Below, piece after piece: positions 30,149 through 37,080 of a stretch of 39,364 nucleotides of DNA (within the stretch, counting starts at the first letter, position 1; the number at the start of each line of letters is the position of its first letter). Source of the DNA: Bacillus luti (lineage in GTDB: Bacteria > Bacillota > Bacilli > Bacillales > Bacillaceae_G); NCBI RefSeq assembly GCF_001884105.1, contig NZ_MACI01000016.1:1-39364 (forward strand), in the 5' to 3' direction. The translations under genes and the position numbers were made by a program. The notes under the pieces are model-generated. The model saw only the letters and a program-made list of their open reading frames with translations. It was not told the DNA's origin and did not search any database.

Positions 30149-30691
30149 GTGAGTGATAAACGACTGGAAAGTATTGATAAAAGAATAAATGAATTGAATT
30201 TGAAAAGGAATGTAATTGAAAAGGAAAACAAAGAGAAAGAGGAACAAAAGAGAAAACACGAATTGATACAGAAATCTTCTTTCATGGAAAGTTTGTGTAT
30301 TACGGAAAAAGATGGTGAAGTGGAAAAGTTTAAAAATGAAACAATCCGCTTGTACATAAAGAGCAAATTATACGCAAAGCAAACGGTATTTTTTAAGTAT
30401 TTATTTACAGATTGTCAGGAAAACGTTTTGGTGAGTTTTTTTGATCAAGAGTTCTCGGCTCTGGAGAAGAAAATCAATAGTATTGTAGACGAAAAAGGAA
30501 GAACTAAAAAACAACGTTTAAGTGGGTTAAAAGGGTTAGAGCTGAAAGCGATGGCTGACGTATTAAAAGGGATCCAGGACCATCTCGGAGACCAAACGTA
30601 TACACAGAAGTATGCAAATACAAAAAGATTAGAAATGAAATACGAAGAAAGAGTGAAAAAGCTCTTTGAAAAAGCGGAAGGGAGGTTGTGA
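30149..30691 (+). CDS. Coiled-coil protein of the mobilisation operon
   Basis: A 180-aa basic protein from GTG 30149, after AAAAGGGGTG. N-terminal coiled coil (about 1-55) then helical, no motif recognised. It begins a two-gene rightward operon between the relaxase and the VirD4 gene, so it may be a relaxosome accessory. The assignment rests only on position; C-terminal Lys/Arg-rich residues fit DNA binding. Confidence 0.6.
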   Translation: MSDKRLESIDKRINELNLKRNVIEKENKEKEEQKRKHELIQKSSFMESLCITEKDGEVEKFKNETIRLYIKSKLYAKQTVFFKYLFTDCQENVLVSFFDQEFSALEKKINSIVDEKGRTKKQRLSGLKGLELKAMADVLKGIQDHLGDQTYTQKYANTKRLEMKYEERVKKLFEKAEGRL

Positions 30692-30694
30692 AAA

Positions 30695-31216
30695 ATGAGT
30701 AATGTGATAGATGAAATTATGAATCAATTAGAAATTGCTCTTTTTGAAGTTAATAAAATTAATGTGAACCAACAGCAATTATTTAATATGTATCGTCAAA
30801 TTCAATTTAGAACTTTTAATGTTAGCCATTTTACAGAGGAAGAAAAAGAAGAAATCGAAGATATGTTCATGGAGGAAATGGACGATTTTCGTATGCACAT
30901 GGTTGAAGTATTAAATCGTTTCAAAGGCTTACATATTAAACTAGTGAAAGACGAAAATAATGATTTTAATTTACTGGAATCTTTGGAGATCATTGATACG
31001 ATTTCGGAAAATTTGGCTTCCGAATTTTCTGTGGAATTAGATGATATTTTAGATGATTACGAATTACAATTTGAACTAAAAGGAGACGAGGAATCGAAAG
31101 AAATGGCTGCGGTCGTTTTAGATCTAAAAGATAAAATAGAAGATCTGAGCGAGAAGATGATTAATCTTACAGCTTTTACGGAAGTATTCTTGGAATTAGA
31201 TTTTGAAGTTGCATAA
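30695..31216 (+). CDS. Acidic helical protein of the mobilisation operon
   Basis: A 173-aa strongly acidic, helix-only protein (long Glu/Asp runs, EMDDFRMHMVEVLNRF), start ATG 30695, three bases after the preceding stop, with GGAGGTTG ahead. It has no known domain. Its charge is opposite to that of the 30149 product and the relaxase tail, which might interact with it. Terminator follows directly. Confidence 0.6.
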   Translation: MSNVIDEIMNQLEIALFEVNKINVNQQQLFNMYRQIQFRTFNVSHFTEEEKEEIEDMFMEEMDDFRMHMVEVLNRFKGLHIKLVKDENNDFNLLESLEIIDTISENLASEFSVELDDILDDYELQFELKGDEESKEMAAVVLDLKDKIEDLSEKMINLTAFTEVFLELDFEVA

Positions 31217-31241
31217 AAAAAGACACTGGAAAGTGTCTTTT
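31215..31241 (+). terminator. Terminator of the 30149-30695 operon
   Basis: AAAAGACACT (31218-31227) pairs with AGTGTCTTTT (31232-31241). Confidence 0.85.
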
Positions 31242-31312
31242 GTAATACATGTATAACGCGTCAAAATAATTTGTATGTAACGCGAAAAATGTTTGTAATA
31301 CTTATGTATTAC
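31242..31312. repeat. Cluster of GTAATAC-type sites in a convergent gap
   Basis: GTAATAC at 31242, two TGTAACGCG-like direct copies at about 31251 and 31273, and a perfect palindrome GTAATAC-TTAT-GTATTAC at 31295-31312, ending one base from the stop of the VirD4 gene. Both flanking genes run into the gap, so these are not promoter operators. They match 38615-38690. Confidence 0.65.
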
Positions 31313-31313
31313 G

Positions 31314-33152
31314 TTACTCAAACCTTCGGTTTTTGCTCTCACGTTCTTCTCGCATTCTTCGAATTTCGTTAATTTTTTCTACTTTCTTTTCTTCACGTTG
31401 AGAAACGAAATCCATCTTCTTTTCGGTTGTTTTTGTTAAGTGTTCAACTTTTAATTCTTCAACTTGTTTTTTATTCTTTTTACGTGTTTTAAGGTTCCCC
31501 ACTTTTCTTATAATTTTCTCCACAGTATCAATGTTGAAAAATGGAAGATGTTTAAATAAAAAGTATTGAAATTTATCTAGATAATAGTAATTTTTATCGT
31601 CTATGAACGTTTTTAAGTTATCCGAAACGCAAATGACTTGATAAGATTTTAAACGTCTGATTTGGTCGTTAGAAAGTACAGCTTTTTTCTGTATAGATTG
31701 GCTCATACTGGTATCGTTACTGGAGGAAGAAATTGAAAATGCTTGATATTCTTCTTCTCCAGAAAGTTTTGAAAAGAAGTCCGCTGTTTCGCCGCCAGAA
31801 CCACCAAAAATCGTTTTCGTTTTACAATTTTCAACAATAATATTGTACTTTTCTCGCCCGTAAACAGCTTGAATCTGTCCAAAACTTTGAAAACCTAAGA
31901 TTACGGACATTTTTTTAGAACGAATTGTCGCTAGGAAGCCATCAAGTCCTTGAATTTGACCGATATTTGCCGCTTCGTCGATGAAGAAGATGACCGGCAA
32001 ACCGTAATCATTGCCTAGATCTTCATCCACAGATTTATCATTTTTTATTTTTGAAAGAAGTTGAGAATAAAAAGGAGACAAGAAAGCTGCATAGAAGCTG
32101 GATTTTTCATCTTTGTAAGATACAAATAGAGCTGTTTTTTTCTCTCGGAAGAGACTAGGTGTAAAATCACTTGTTTTTCCTATTTCTTCTACAATGTCAT
32201 ACTCGAAAACCTCTAAACTCTTCTGTAGTTGAGCATAAATGCTTGAAATATAACCTTCGGAACTAGCTGTTTTTTTGTACTGTTGAAAAGAGAAATAGGC
32301 TTTTTTATGTGATTTTGAAAAATATTCTTCCATTGCATCGCCATCCAAAGGCAATTCTGCCATTTTTCTAATAACATTGCCCATATTTTTCTCACCCATG
32401 AAATATTCGTCGTAAAGGAAGCATAATAGTAATTTTTGAGCCAATTCTCCCCAAGTTTTGTCATCACTACCGGTACTCATGCCAACTGTAATCGATTTTG
32501 CTAAGTTCTTAACTTCATCAGCGTCGGAACAGTTCCCCAATAGGTTGTAATGGACAGTCGGCGATAATTCTTCCCCTTCGATTTCCTTAGGATCGAAATT
32601 GATTTGATATACCTGGTATCCTTTTTTCTCTAGGGTTGATTTTGTTTTTTTGTATAATTCGCCCTTCGGGTCCGTTGTAATAAAACTCACTTCATCTAGA
32701 TTTTGTAAGTTTGGTATAAAGAAAGAAGCTGATTTACCTGAACCGGTCGCCCCTAAAAGCAACATGTGTTCAAAAGATTTCTTTAAAGTCAGACGCACGT
32801 TACGAGAGATATAGAGATCACTCAGGTTTTTCTTAAAAGCCCGTTGTGTGCTTATATTAAAAACGTGGTTACGTTGTACTTTTTGCTCTTGAATAAGTTG
32901 TTTGTAAGTTAATAATTTGGAATCTGCCAAAGCTTTTCGCCTATTATTGGAAAACTTGTACATAAGGAAAAAGCCGATGACTAAATGAGAAACTAATAAA
33001 ATAACAAATGTTTTAACATGCTGTAAATCCCCAGAAAATAACTCTTTTATAAAGTTCGTATGTATCTCATTTGTAAAGTATAAAGAAGAAATAATAGAAC
33101 CGATGAGTAAGAAATTCATTATGATTTCTTTAATTTTGTAATTAGAATGCAT
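31314..33152 (-). CDS. VirD4/TraG-type coupling protein
   Basis: A 612-aa ATPase if started at ATG 33152 (behind AGGGATGTG; the longer TTG frame to 33197 lacks a ribosome site). Two membrane segments (about 11-25, 48-66), Walker A LLLGATGSGKS (131-141), Walker B VIFFIDEAANIG (about 393-405) and the TraG-type AFLS/STxRSKKMS region are clear. A basic coil is at the C end. It links the relaxase-DNA complex to a type IV secretion channel; no channel genes are present, so the plasmid is probably mobilisable only. The gene ends 2 bp from a GTAATAC palindrome. Confidence 0.92.
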   Translation of the reverse strand: MHSNYKIKEIIMNFLLIGSIISSLYFTNEIHTNFIKELFSGDLQHVKTFVILLVSHLVIGFFLMYKFSNNRRKALADSKLLTYKQLIQEQKVQRNHVFNISTQRAFKKNLSDLYISRNVRLTLKKSFEHMLLLGATGSGKSASFFIPNLQNLDEVSFITTDPKGELYKKTKSTLEKKGYQVYQINFDPKEIEGEELSPTVHYNLLGNCSDADEVKNLAKSITVGMSTGSDDKTWGELAQKLLLCFLYDEYFMGEKNMGNVIRKMAELPLDGDAMEEYFSKSHKKAYFSFQQYKKTASSEGYISSIYAQLQKSLEVFEYDIVEEIGKTSDFTPSLFREKKTALFVSYKDEKSSFYAAFLSPFYSQLLSKIKNDKSVDEDLGNDYGLPVIFFIDEAANIGQIQGLDGFLATIRSKKMSVILGFQSFGQIQAVYGREKYNIIVENCKTKTIFGGSGGETADFFSKLSGEEEYQAFSISSSSNDTSMSQSIQKKAVLSNDQIRRLKSYQVICVSDNLKTFIDDKNYYYLDKFQYFLFKHLPFFNIDTVEKIIRKVGNLKTRKKNKKQVEELKVEHLTKTTEKKMDFVSQREEKKVEKINEIRRMREERESKNRRFE

Positions 33153-33268
33153 GTGAATCACATCCCTGTAAGGCTTGTAAGGATGTTTTTGAACCAATAT
33201 GTTTTTTCATAAAACCCCCCCATTCTTGGATCTCCGTAACTATACTCAGAAATACAAGAATGCAAAGA

Positions 33269-33296
33269 AAAAAGAGTGATATAATCACTCTTTTTA
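33269..33296. terminator. Terminator-like hairpin
   Basis: AAAAAGAGTGAT pairs with ATCACTCTTTTT around ATA. Between the start of the coupling-protein gene and the pilin gene end; it can work in both directions. Confidence 0.75.
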
Positions 33297-33552
33297 GGGT
33301 TCCCGCATCTGACTCCCCACATCAGATAGAGGCAAATTAGATTTACGCATGAAAGATTTTATGAAAAGTTTCTCGAAGCAATATTATTATATGTATGGAT
33401 ACTCATCCATGTTTCCATAAAAAATAAAAATTAATTTTGTTTTTTTGCGAAAAACTTGTTTTTTTGTCCGATTAAGTGTAAAAAGAAGGTCCACAGCACG
33501 TGGATGTTGATTTCAAGTTCCCTCAAAATCCTTATAAAAAAATAATCTTGTG
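33297..33552. other. Gene-free region
   Basis: Small inverted pairs ATCTGA/TCAGAT (near 33308-33330) and TCCAC/GTGGA (near 33491-33505) only. No gene or promoter was made out with confidence. Confidence 0.4.
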
Positions 33553-33553
33553 T

Positions 33554-33586
33554 AAAAAAACAGATCAATTGAGATCTGTTTTTTTA
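33554..33586 (-). terminator. Terminator of the pilin-like gene
   Basis: AAAAAAACAGATC (33554-33566) pairs with GATCTGTTTTTTT (33573-33585). On the minus strand it runs into T7; it overlaps the stop codon. Confidence 0.88.
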
Positions 33587-35020
33587 TTTTAAATATGGAA
33601 ATCCATCGTTTACGTTTGGATGCATATTAAAGTATGTATCTAATTCCTTCCACCAATCATAAGTGATTCGATCTTTTAGTTGTTCTGTGGTACGTCCTTC
33701 TCCGATAGAGGATGTTAAATTTGTCTTATCTGTATCGTAAAAAGCTCTTACATATGGAGTAAGCCCTTTTATAAGACCAATCAACGGCTGCGATTTCTTC
33801 CCTTTTATTGTAGAAGAAACATAAACATGGTCTAGGAATGGAGAATCATCATCTTGACCGGAAAGCCCTCCAACATATGTGTCCCCTTCCACTGTTCCAT
33901 GGAAATATCCATATTTCCACATAGAGTCTAGACCAGATCCGGTAATTCCCCCAACATAATATTTTCCTTTTACTGTTCCTGTCCCAGAAAATCTATACAT
34001 TTGATCTTGTGTATGTCCAAATATAATTCCAACATGTTTTTGTCCTATTACATTGCCGTTTTCTACAGAAATATCATAAATTCGGAATGAATCTTGTTTA
34101 CCTGTTATCGCTCCAACATAATTTTTCCCTGTAACGGTTGGACTTTTTAAACGTAATGAAAAGCTTTCGTCTATGGTGGTATGTGCATTTGCAAACATTC
34201 CAACGTAATCCTCATTTGGTCTGTTAATATATAAGTTATCTATACTGTAATCAGATTTTTCCATTGTTCCGTCGAAATTCTGAATTGGTTCAAAGCCACT
34301 TCCGTTATTCCAATCTTTTGTAACACAACCTTCTATGTTATTCCCTAGTTTAAAAGAAGCTTCTAAATCTAATTTGATCCCTTGTACTTCTCCGATTGTT
34401 CTTATTAAATATGGATCCTCTGGTGTTCCGCTGCCTTGTTTTGGAAGTTGGATTGTAGAATCAGAGGACCAATTAGAATTACAACCAGTTGCTGTTGGTG
34501 GATCTGGCTTTTCTTCTGGTGGTGGATCTACCGTTACAGGAGGTTTAACCGGTGTTTCTCCTGTTATTGTGTAGGAACCACTGTAAAATAGATCCTTGGA
34601 TTGTAGTGTTTCGTACGTAAACACCAAGCCCTCCAATTCTTTCGAACTTGAAGAGAAATATTGGTCCATGTCACCAAAATTCCCTTTTACATAGTCTTTT
34701 AGTTTCTTTGTGTCTAATGTATAGAACGTGTCTTTTATAGAATCGTAGGTAACATTAGAATTATTGTTATCCAATAAATTTTGGATTATTTTTTTTGTGT
34801 TTTCGGAAACATCTTTTTTAATTTTGTCCCCGAAAGGAAACGATTCGTTTTCTAGCTTATGTTGTTTAATTGCTGATTCCAAAAGTGTAGAATTAACTTG
34901 TTGTTTCTTTACTTCAGCTTCTCCAATTGGGTTGTCGAGCGTTGTGATAAATATTAAAATTAGCAATCCTATAATTGTTATAACAATTAGTATTTCTAAC
35001 AGTGTAAATCCCTTTTTCAC
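33584..35020 (-). CDS. Type IV pilin-like protein with GLUG beta-solenoid adhesin part
   Basis: A 478-aa protein from GTG 35020 behind GGGAGGGGA. MKKG|FTLLEILIV is a prepilin leader with cut after Gly4, Phe5 and Glu9 conserved, and hydrophobic helix ILIVITIIGLLILIFI. A pseudopilin body (30-150), a Pro-rich linker (about 155-178, PPVTVDPPPEEKP), a Cys-containing start of the adhesin part, then GLUG-like repeats (YVGAITG, HVGIIFG, YVGGITG, YVGGLSG at about 305, 335, 360, 390). GLUG units form beta-solenoids in surface proteins. No pilus-assembly ATPase or peptidase is encoded here; host enzymes such as ComC would be needed. Confidence 0.78.
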   Translation of the reverse strand: MKKGFTLLEILIVITIIGLLILIFITTLDNPIGEAEVKKQQVNSTLLESAIKQHKLENESFPFGDKIKKDVSENTKKIIQNLLDNNNSNVTYDSIKDTFYTLDTKKLKDYVKGNFGDMDQYFSSSSKELEGLVFTYETLQSKDLFYSGSYTITGETPVKPPVTVDPPPEEKPDPPTATGCNSNWSSDSTIQLPKQGSGTPEDPYLIRTIGEVQGIKLDLEASFKLGNNIEGCVTKDWNNGSGFEPIQNFDGTMEKSDYSIDNLYINRPNEDYVGMFANAHTTIDESFSLRLKSPTVTGKNYVGAITGKQDSFRIYDISVENGNVIGQKHVGIIFGHTQDQMYRFSGTGTVKGKYYVGGITGSGLDSMWKYGYFHGTVEGDTYVGGLSGQDDDSPFLDHVYVSSTIKGKKSQPLIGLIKGLTPYVRAFYDTDKTNLTSSIGEGRTTEQLKDRITYDWWKELDTYFNMHPNVNDGFPYLK

Positions 35021-35305
35021 CTGAAAAATCCCCTCCCTCTTGTTAAAACTATCTAATTATATTCATAAAATAATATTAGTCCACTAAAAAAACAGGAATA
35101 TGTACATTCCTGGTAAAAAACATATAAAATTTGGAATCTAATGAAATATTTTGATAGAAACACTTGTTTGTATCATTTATTTTTGAGATAATGTAACTAT
35201 CGTGAGTAATTACTATTCGAGGAAAAAATGGGGGAAACAGATATGAAGAATATCAACAAAAGGGGATATTCAACCATTTTATAGCAATCGAGGTGATTAC
35301 ATTTT
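35021..35305. other. Intergenic region
   Basis: Upstream of the leftward pilin gene. An 18-codon frame (35228-35284, MGETDMKNINKRG...) after GAGGAAAAA is too short to trust. No further signals. Confidence 0.4.
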
Positions 35306-35437
35306 ATGATAAGAATTCGCTACAAGAAAAATGGTGAAAATACAGAAGTATATTTTGAATGCAATTTTAAAAATATTATCCCTGTATTTACAACACCACC
35401 AGTCATCATTGAACTTATCAAACAATTATTTTTTTAA
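35306..35437 (+). CDS. Small basic peptide
   Basis: A 43-aa frame from ATG 35306, 11 bp after GAGGTGA. It begins MIRIRYKKNGENTEVYFE and ends IIELIKQLFF; it has a hydrophobic amphipathic end. A strong terminator follows at once, which supports a real transcript. No family recognised. Confidence 0.5.
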   Translation: MIRIRYKKNGENTEVYFECNFKNIIPVFTTPPVIIELIKQLFF

Positions 35438-35446
35438 TATATAGTA

Positions 35447-35490
35447 AAAACAAAAAGCCAATCCCCTGTATAGATTGGCTTTTTGTTTTA
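35447..35490 (+). terminator. Terminator of the 35306 gene
   Basis: AAAACAAAAAGCCAATC (35447-35463) pairs perfectly with GATTGGCTTTTTGTTTT (35473-35489). Confidence 0.9.
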
Positions 35491-35495
35491 TTTAA

Positions 35496-35617
35496 TTATT
35501 CGCCTGTCTCAGCAAATTTCTTAATACATACGCTAATTTCATTACGAACGCGTTGAAATTCAGACCACTCTTTACCTGCTGAATCATCAAATCTCCAATG
35601 AACATGAATTTTGTACG
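35496..35617 (-). pseudogene. C-terminal remnant of an unidentified protein
   Basis: On the minus strand an open stretch [20 protein letters not shown]... to KKFAETGE ends at TAA 35498-35496. It has normal protein-like composition but no start; its upstream end meets the dispersed repeat at 35618. It is probably the tail of a gene cut by that repeat. The parent family was not identified. Confidence 0.4.
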
Positions 35618-35690
35618 CTAAGCAAAAAAACAATAAGCTATCCACATGGACAGCTTATTTACATAATTATCGAAAGCGGAAGTAAAAATC
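35618..35690 (+). repeat. Dispersed repeat element, copy B (hairpin part)
   Basis: TACGCTAAGCAAAAAAACAA, hairpin AATAAGCT (35632-35639) / AGCTTATT (35652-35659), then TTACATAAT and CGGAAGTAAA, closely matching 12401-12480. The end motif GGGGTATCGCCA is missing on this side. The hairpin differs from copy A at a base pair but stays paired. Confidence 0.7.
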
Positions 35691-35798
35691 TTGAATAAAA
35701 ATTAGTTCCTAAAATGTTTAAATAGACTTACGAAATACAATTTTTTCCTTTAAAATAAATATAAATTATGTGATTAATTGATTTAAGGGGGATTATAT

Positions 35799-36116
35799 GT
35801 GAAAAAAATATATATACTGTTATCAATAATTGGGGCAGTTGTACCCTACTCTTATTTCATTCCGTTTTTGATGGAAAATGGCTTTAACCTCGTTCTTTTT
35901 TCACAAGAATTATTTTCTAATCGTATATCTACTTTCTTTGCCGCAGACTTTTTTATTTCTTGTTTAGTATTTTGGGTATTTTTATATAGCGAAACAAAAA
36001 AATACCAAATTAAATATTGGTGGATATGTATTATTGCAACAGTAACAGTGGGATTGTCTTTTGCTCTACCTCTATTTCTTTATTTTAGGCATTCCAAACT
36101 CCAACAAAGAACATAA
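35799..36116 (+). CDS. Small membrane protein
   Basis: A 105-aa protein from GTG 35799 behind AAGGGGGA. Three hydrophobic segments: about 4-24 (IYILLSIIGAVVPYSYFIPF), 45-65 (FAADFFISCLVFWVFLY) and 74-95 (WWICIIATVTVGLSFALPLF). Basic end. It lies between copy B of the repeat and the inverted end at 36340-36386, an arrangement like that of the 12668 gene. Family unknown; a bacteriocin-immunity-like size, but without support. Confidence 0.65.
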   Translation: MKKIYILLSIIGAVVPYSYFIPFLMENGFNLVLFSQELFSNRISTFFAADFFISCLVFWVFLYSETKKYQIKYWWICIIATVTVGLSFALPLFLYFRHSKLQQRT

Positions 36117-36196
36117 GAATTACTCTTTTCACTTTTAATTAACTGTATATTCTATACAGGTGAGGTTAACATAACGTCTCATTATCGGTAGCAAGG

Positions 36197-36238
36197 AAAA
36201 AGGAGGAACCCTACTCTCACAAGGGAACCTCCTTTTTT
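36197..36238 (+). terminator. Terminator
   Basis: AAAAAGGAGG (36197-36206) pairs with CCTCCTTTTT (36228-36237), with inner ACCCT/AGGG pairs. Confidence 0.88.
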
Positions 36239-36339
36239 GTTCTATCAATCTATGCAATTTTTTATACATTCCTATTATAGTGCGGTTTTAGGCTTCTTGT
36301 TTGTTACTGGATTTGCCGAAAAACTGTATAAAATCTTGC

Positions 36340-36386
36340 ATAATCTTAGCGTGTTTTTTTTTCAGAAATGCTGGCGATACCCCTAT
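36340..36386 (-). repeat. Dispersed repeat end, inverted copy C
   Basis: Contains CTTAGCGTG and AATGCTGGCGATACCCCTA, which are the reverse complement of 12366-12406 (with differences). With copy B it brackets the 35799 gene. Confidence 0.65.
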
Positions 36387-36473
36387 ATAGAACCATACTC
36401 CCCCACCCTCAATCGAATACTTTCATATGTAATCTACTAATATACATAAATAAATTGAAAGTTGGTGATACAC

Positions 36474-36563
36474 ATGAAAAAGTTTTTTATTAATTTAACT
36501 TGTACAATTACAGGTACAGTTATTGCAAATCTAATTACATATGTGATTATGAAACTGATTTAA
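36474..36563 (+). CDS. Hydrophobic 29-aa peptide, type I toxin-like
   Basis: MKKFFINLTCTITGTVIANL and LITYVIMKLI: a positively charged start and one membrane helix. Size, shape and the immediately following strong terminator fit type I toxin peptides (Fst/TxpA-like), but there is no sequence family match. Weak ribosome site AAGTTGGTGA. The antitoxin would be an RNA; gene-free, hairpin-rich DNA follows at 36610-36980. Confidence 0.45.
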   Translation: MKKFFINLTCTITGTVIANLITYVIMKLI

Positions 36564-36568
36564 AACTA

Positions 36569-36606
36569 AAAGAGGATACTCTCCAGTGGAAAGAGTATCC
36601 TCTTTA
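36569..36606 (+). terminator. Terminator of the 36474 gene
   Basis: AAAGAGGATACTCT (36569-36582) pairs with AGAGTATCCTCTTT (36592-36605). Confidence 0.9.
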
Positions 36607-36609
36607 TAA

Positions 36610-36983
36610 AAGTGACAATCTATAAAATTGAAAATAATTCCCTTCGGTAAAAAAACTATATGTTATTTCAATAGAAAAGAAGACTGATAGTCTTCTCTTC
36701 AGCAATTCTTAACAGAAATCATTATTTTTCAGGAGATTTTGTTGTCTCTGAGCGATTAGACAACATTAGTTCGAAAAGGATTTTTAACGAACGATCCGAA
36801 ATCTTTCCCGTTCCGTCAAACAGGACACGTCTAATTTTGTAATCCTTCACCCCTCTTGTACTACAAAATTTACGAATTCGAAACCTTTTCTATAAGACTG
36901 GAAAAAAGGTATGAACAAAAACCGATCTATTTGGGGAGGTCTTTGTTATTACAGTTATAACCGTAAATTTCCGTTTGTCAACG
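36610..36983. other. Gene-free, hairpin-rich region (possible RNA)
   Basis: Pairs seen: GAAGACT/AGTCTTC near 36677, GTTGTCT/AGACAAC near 36741-36764, GTTCG/CGAAC near 36770-36795, ATTTTGTA/TACAAAAT near 36834-36880. A 38-codon frame (36912) is crossed by a terminator and was not accepted. Possibly an RNA gene, perhaps the antisense partner of the 36474 peptide; strand unknown. Confidence 0.35.
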
Positions 36984-37017
36984 AAAAAACAGATGCTTTT
37001 GATTCATCTGTTTTTTT
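36984..37017. terminator. Terminator beside the chemoreceptor-like gene
   Basis: AAAAAACAGATG pairs with CATCTGTTTTTT around CTTTTGATT; can serve the leftward gene at 37081. Confidence 0.85.
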
Positions 37018-37036
37018 ATTTCGGTAAGGATTACCA

Positions 37037-37077
37037 CTATATAAAAGTTATATAATGAATATATAACTTTTATATAA
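37037..37077. repeat. Phased TTATATAA array 5
   Basis: Units at 37037 (CTATATAA), 37048, 37059 (ATATATAA) and 37070, 11 bp apart. Arms 37038-37054 and 37060-37076 are a perfect 17-bp inverted repeat, identical to the arms of array 1. It lies between a terminator and the stop of the leftward 37081 gene. Confidence 0.8.
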
Positions 37078-37080
37078 TTA

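Noticed and set aside
35228-35284. 18-codon frame
   Set aside because: Too short, with no conserved feature to support translation.
36912-37028. 38-codon frame
   Set aside because: A strong terminator lies inside it and its ribosome site is too close to the start.
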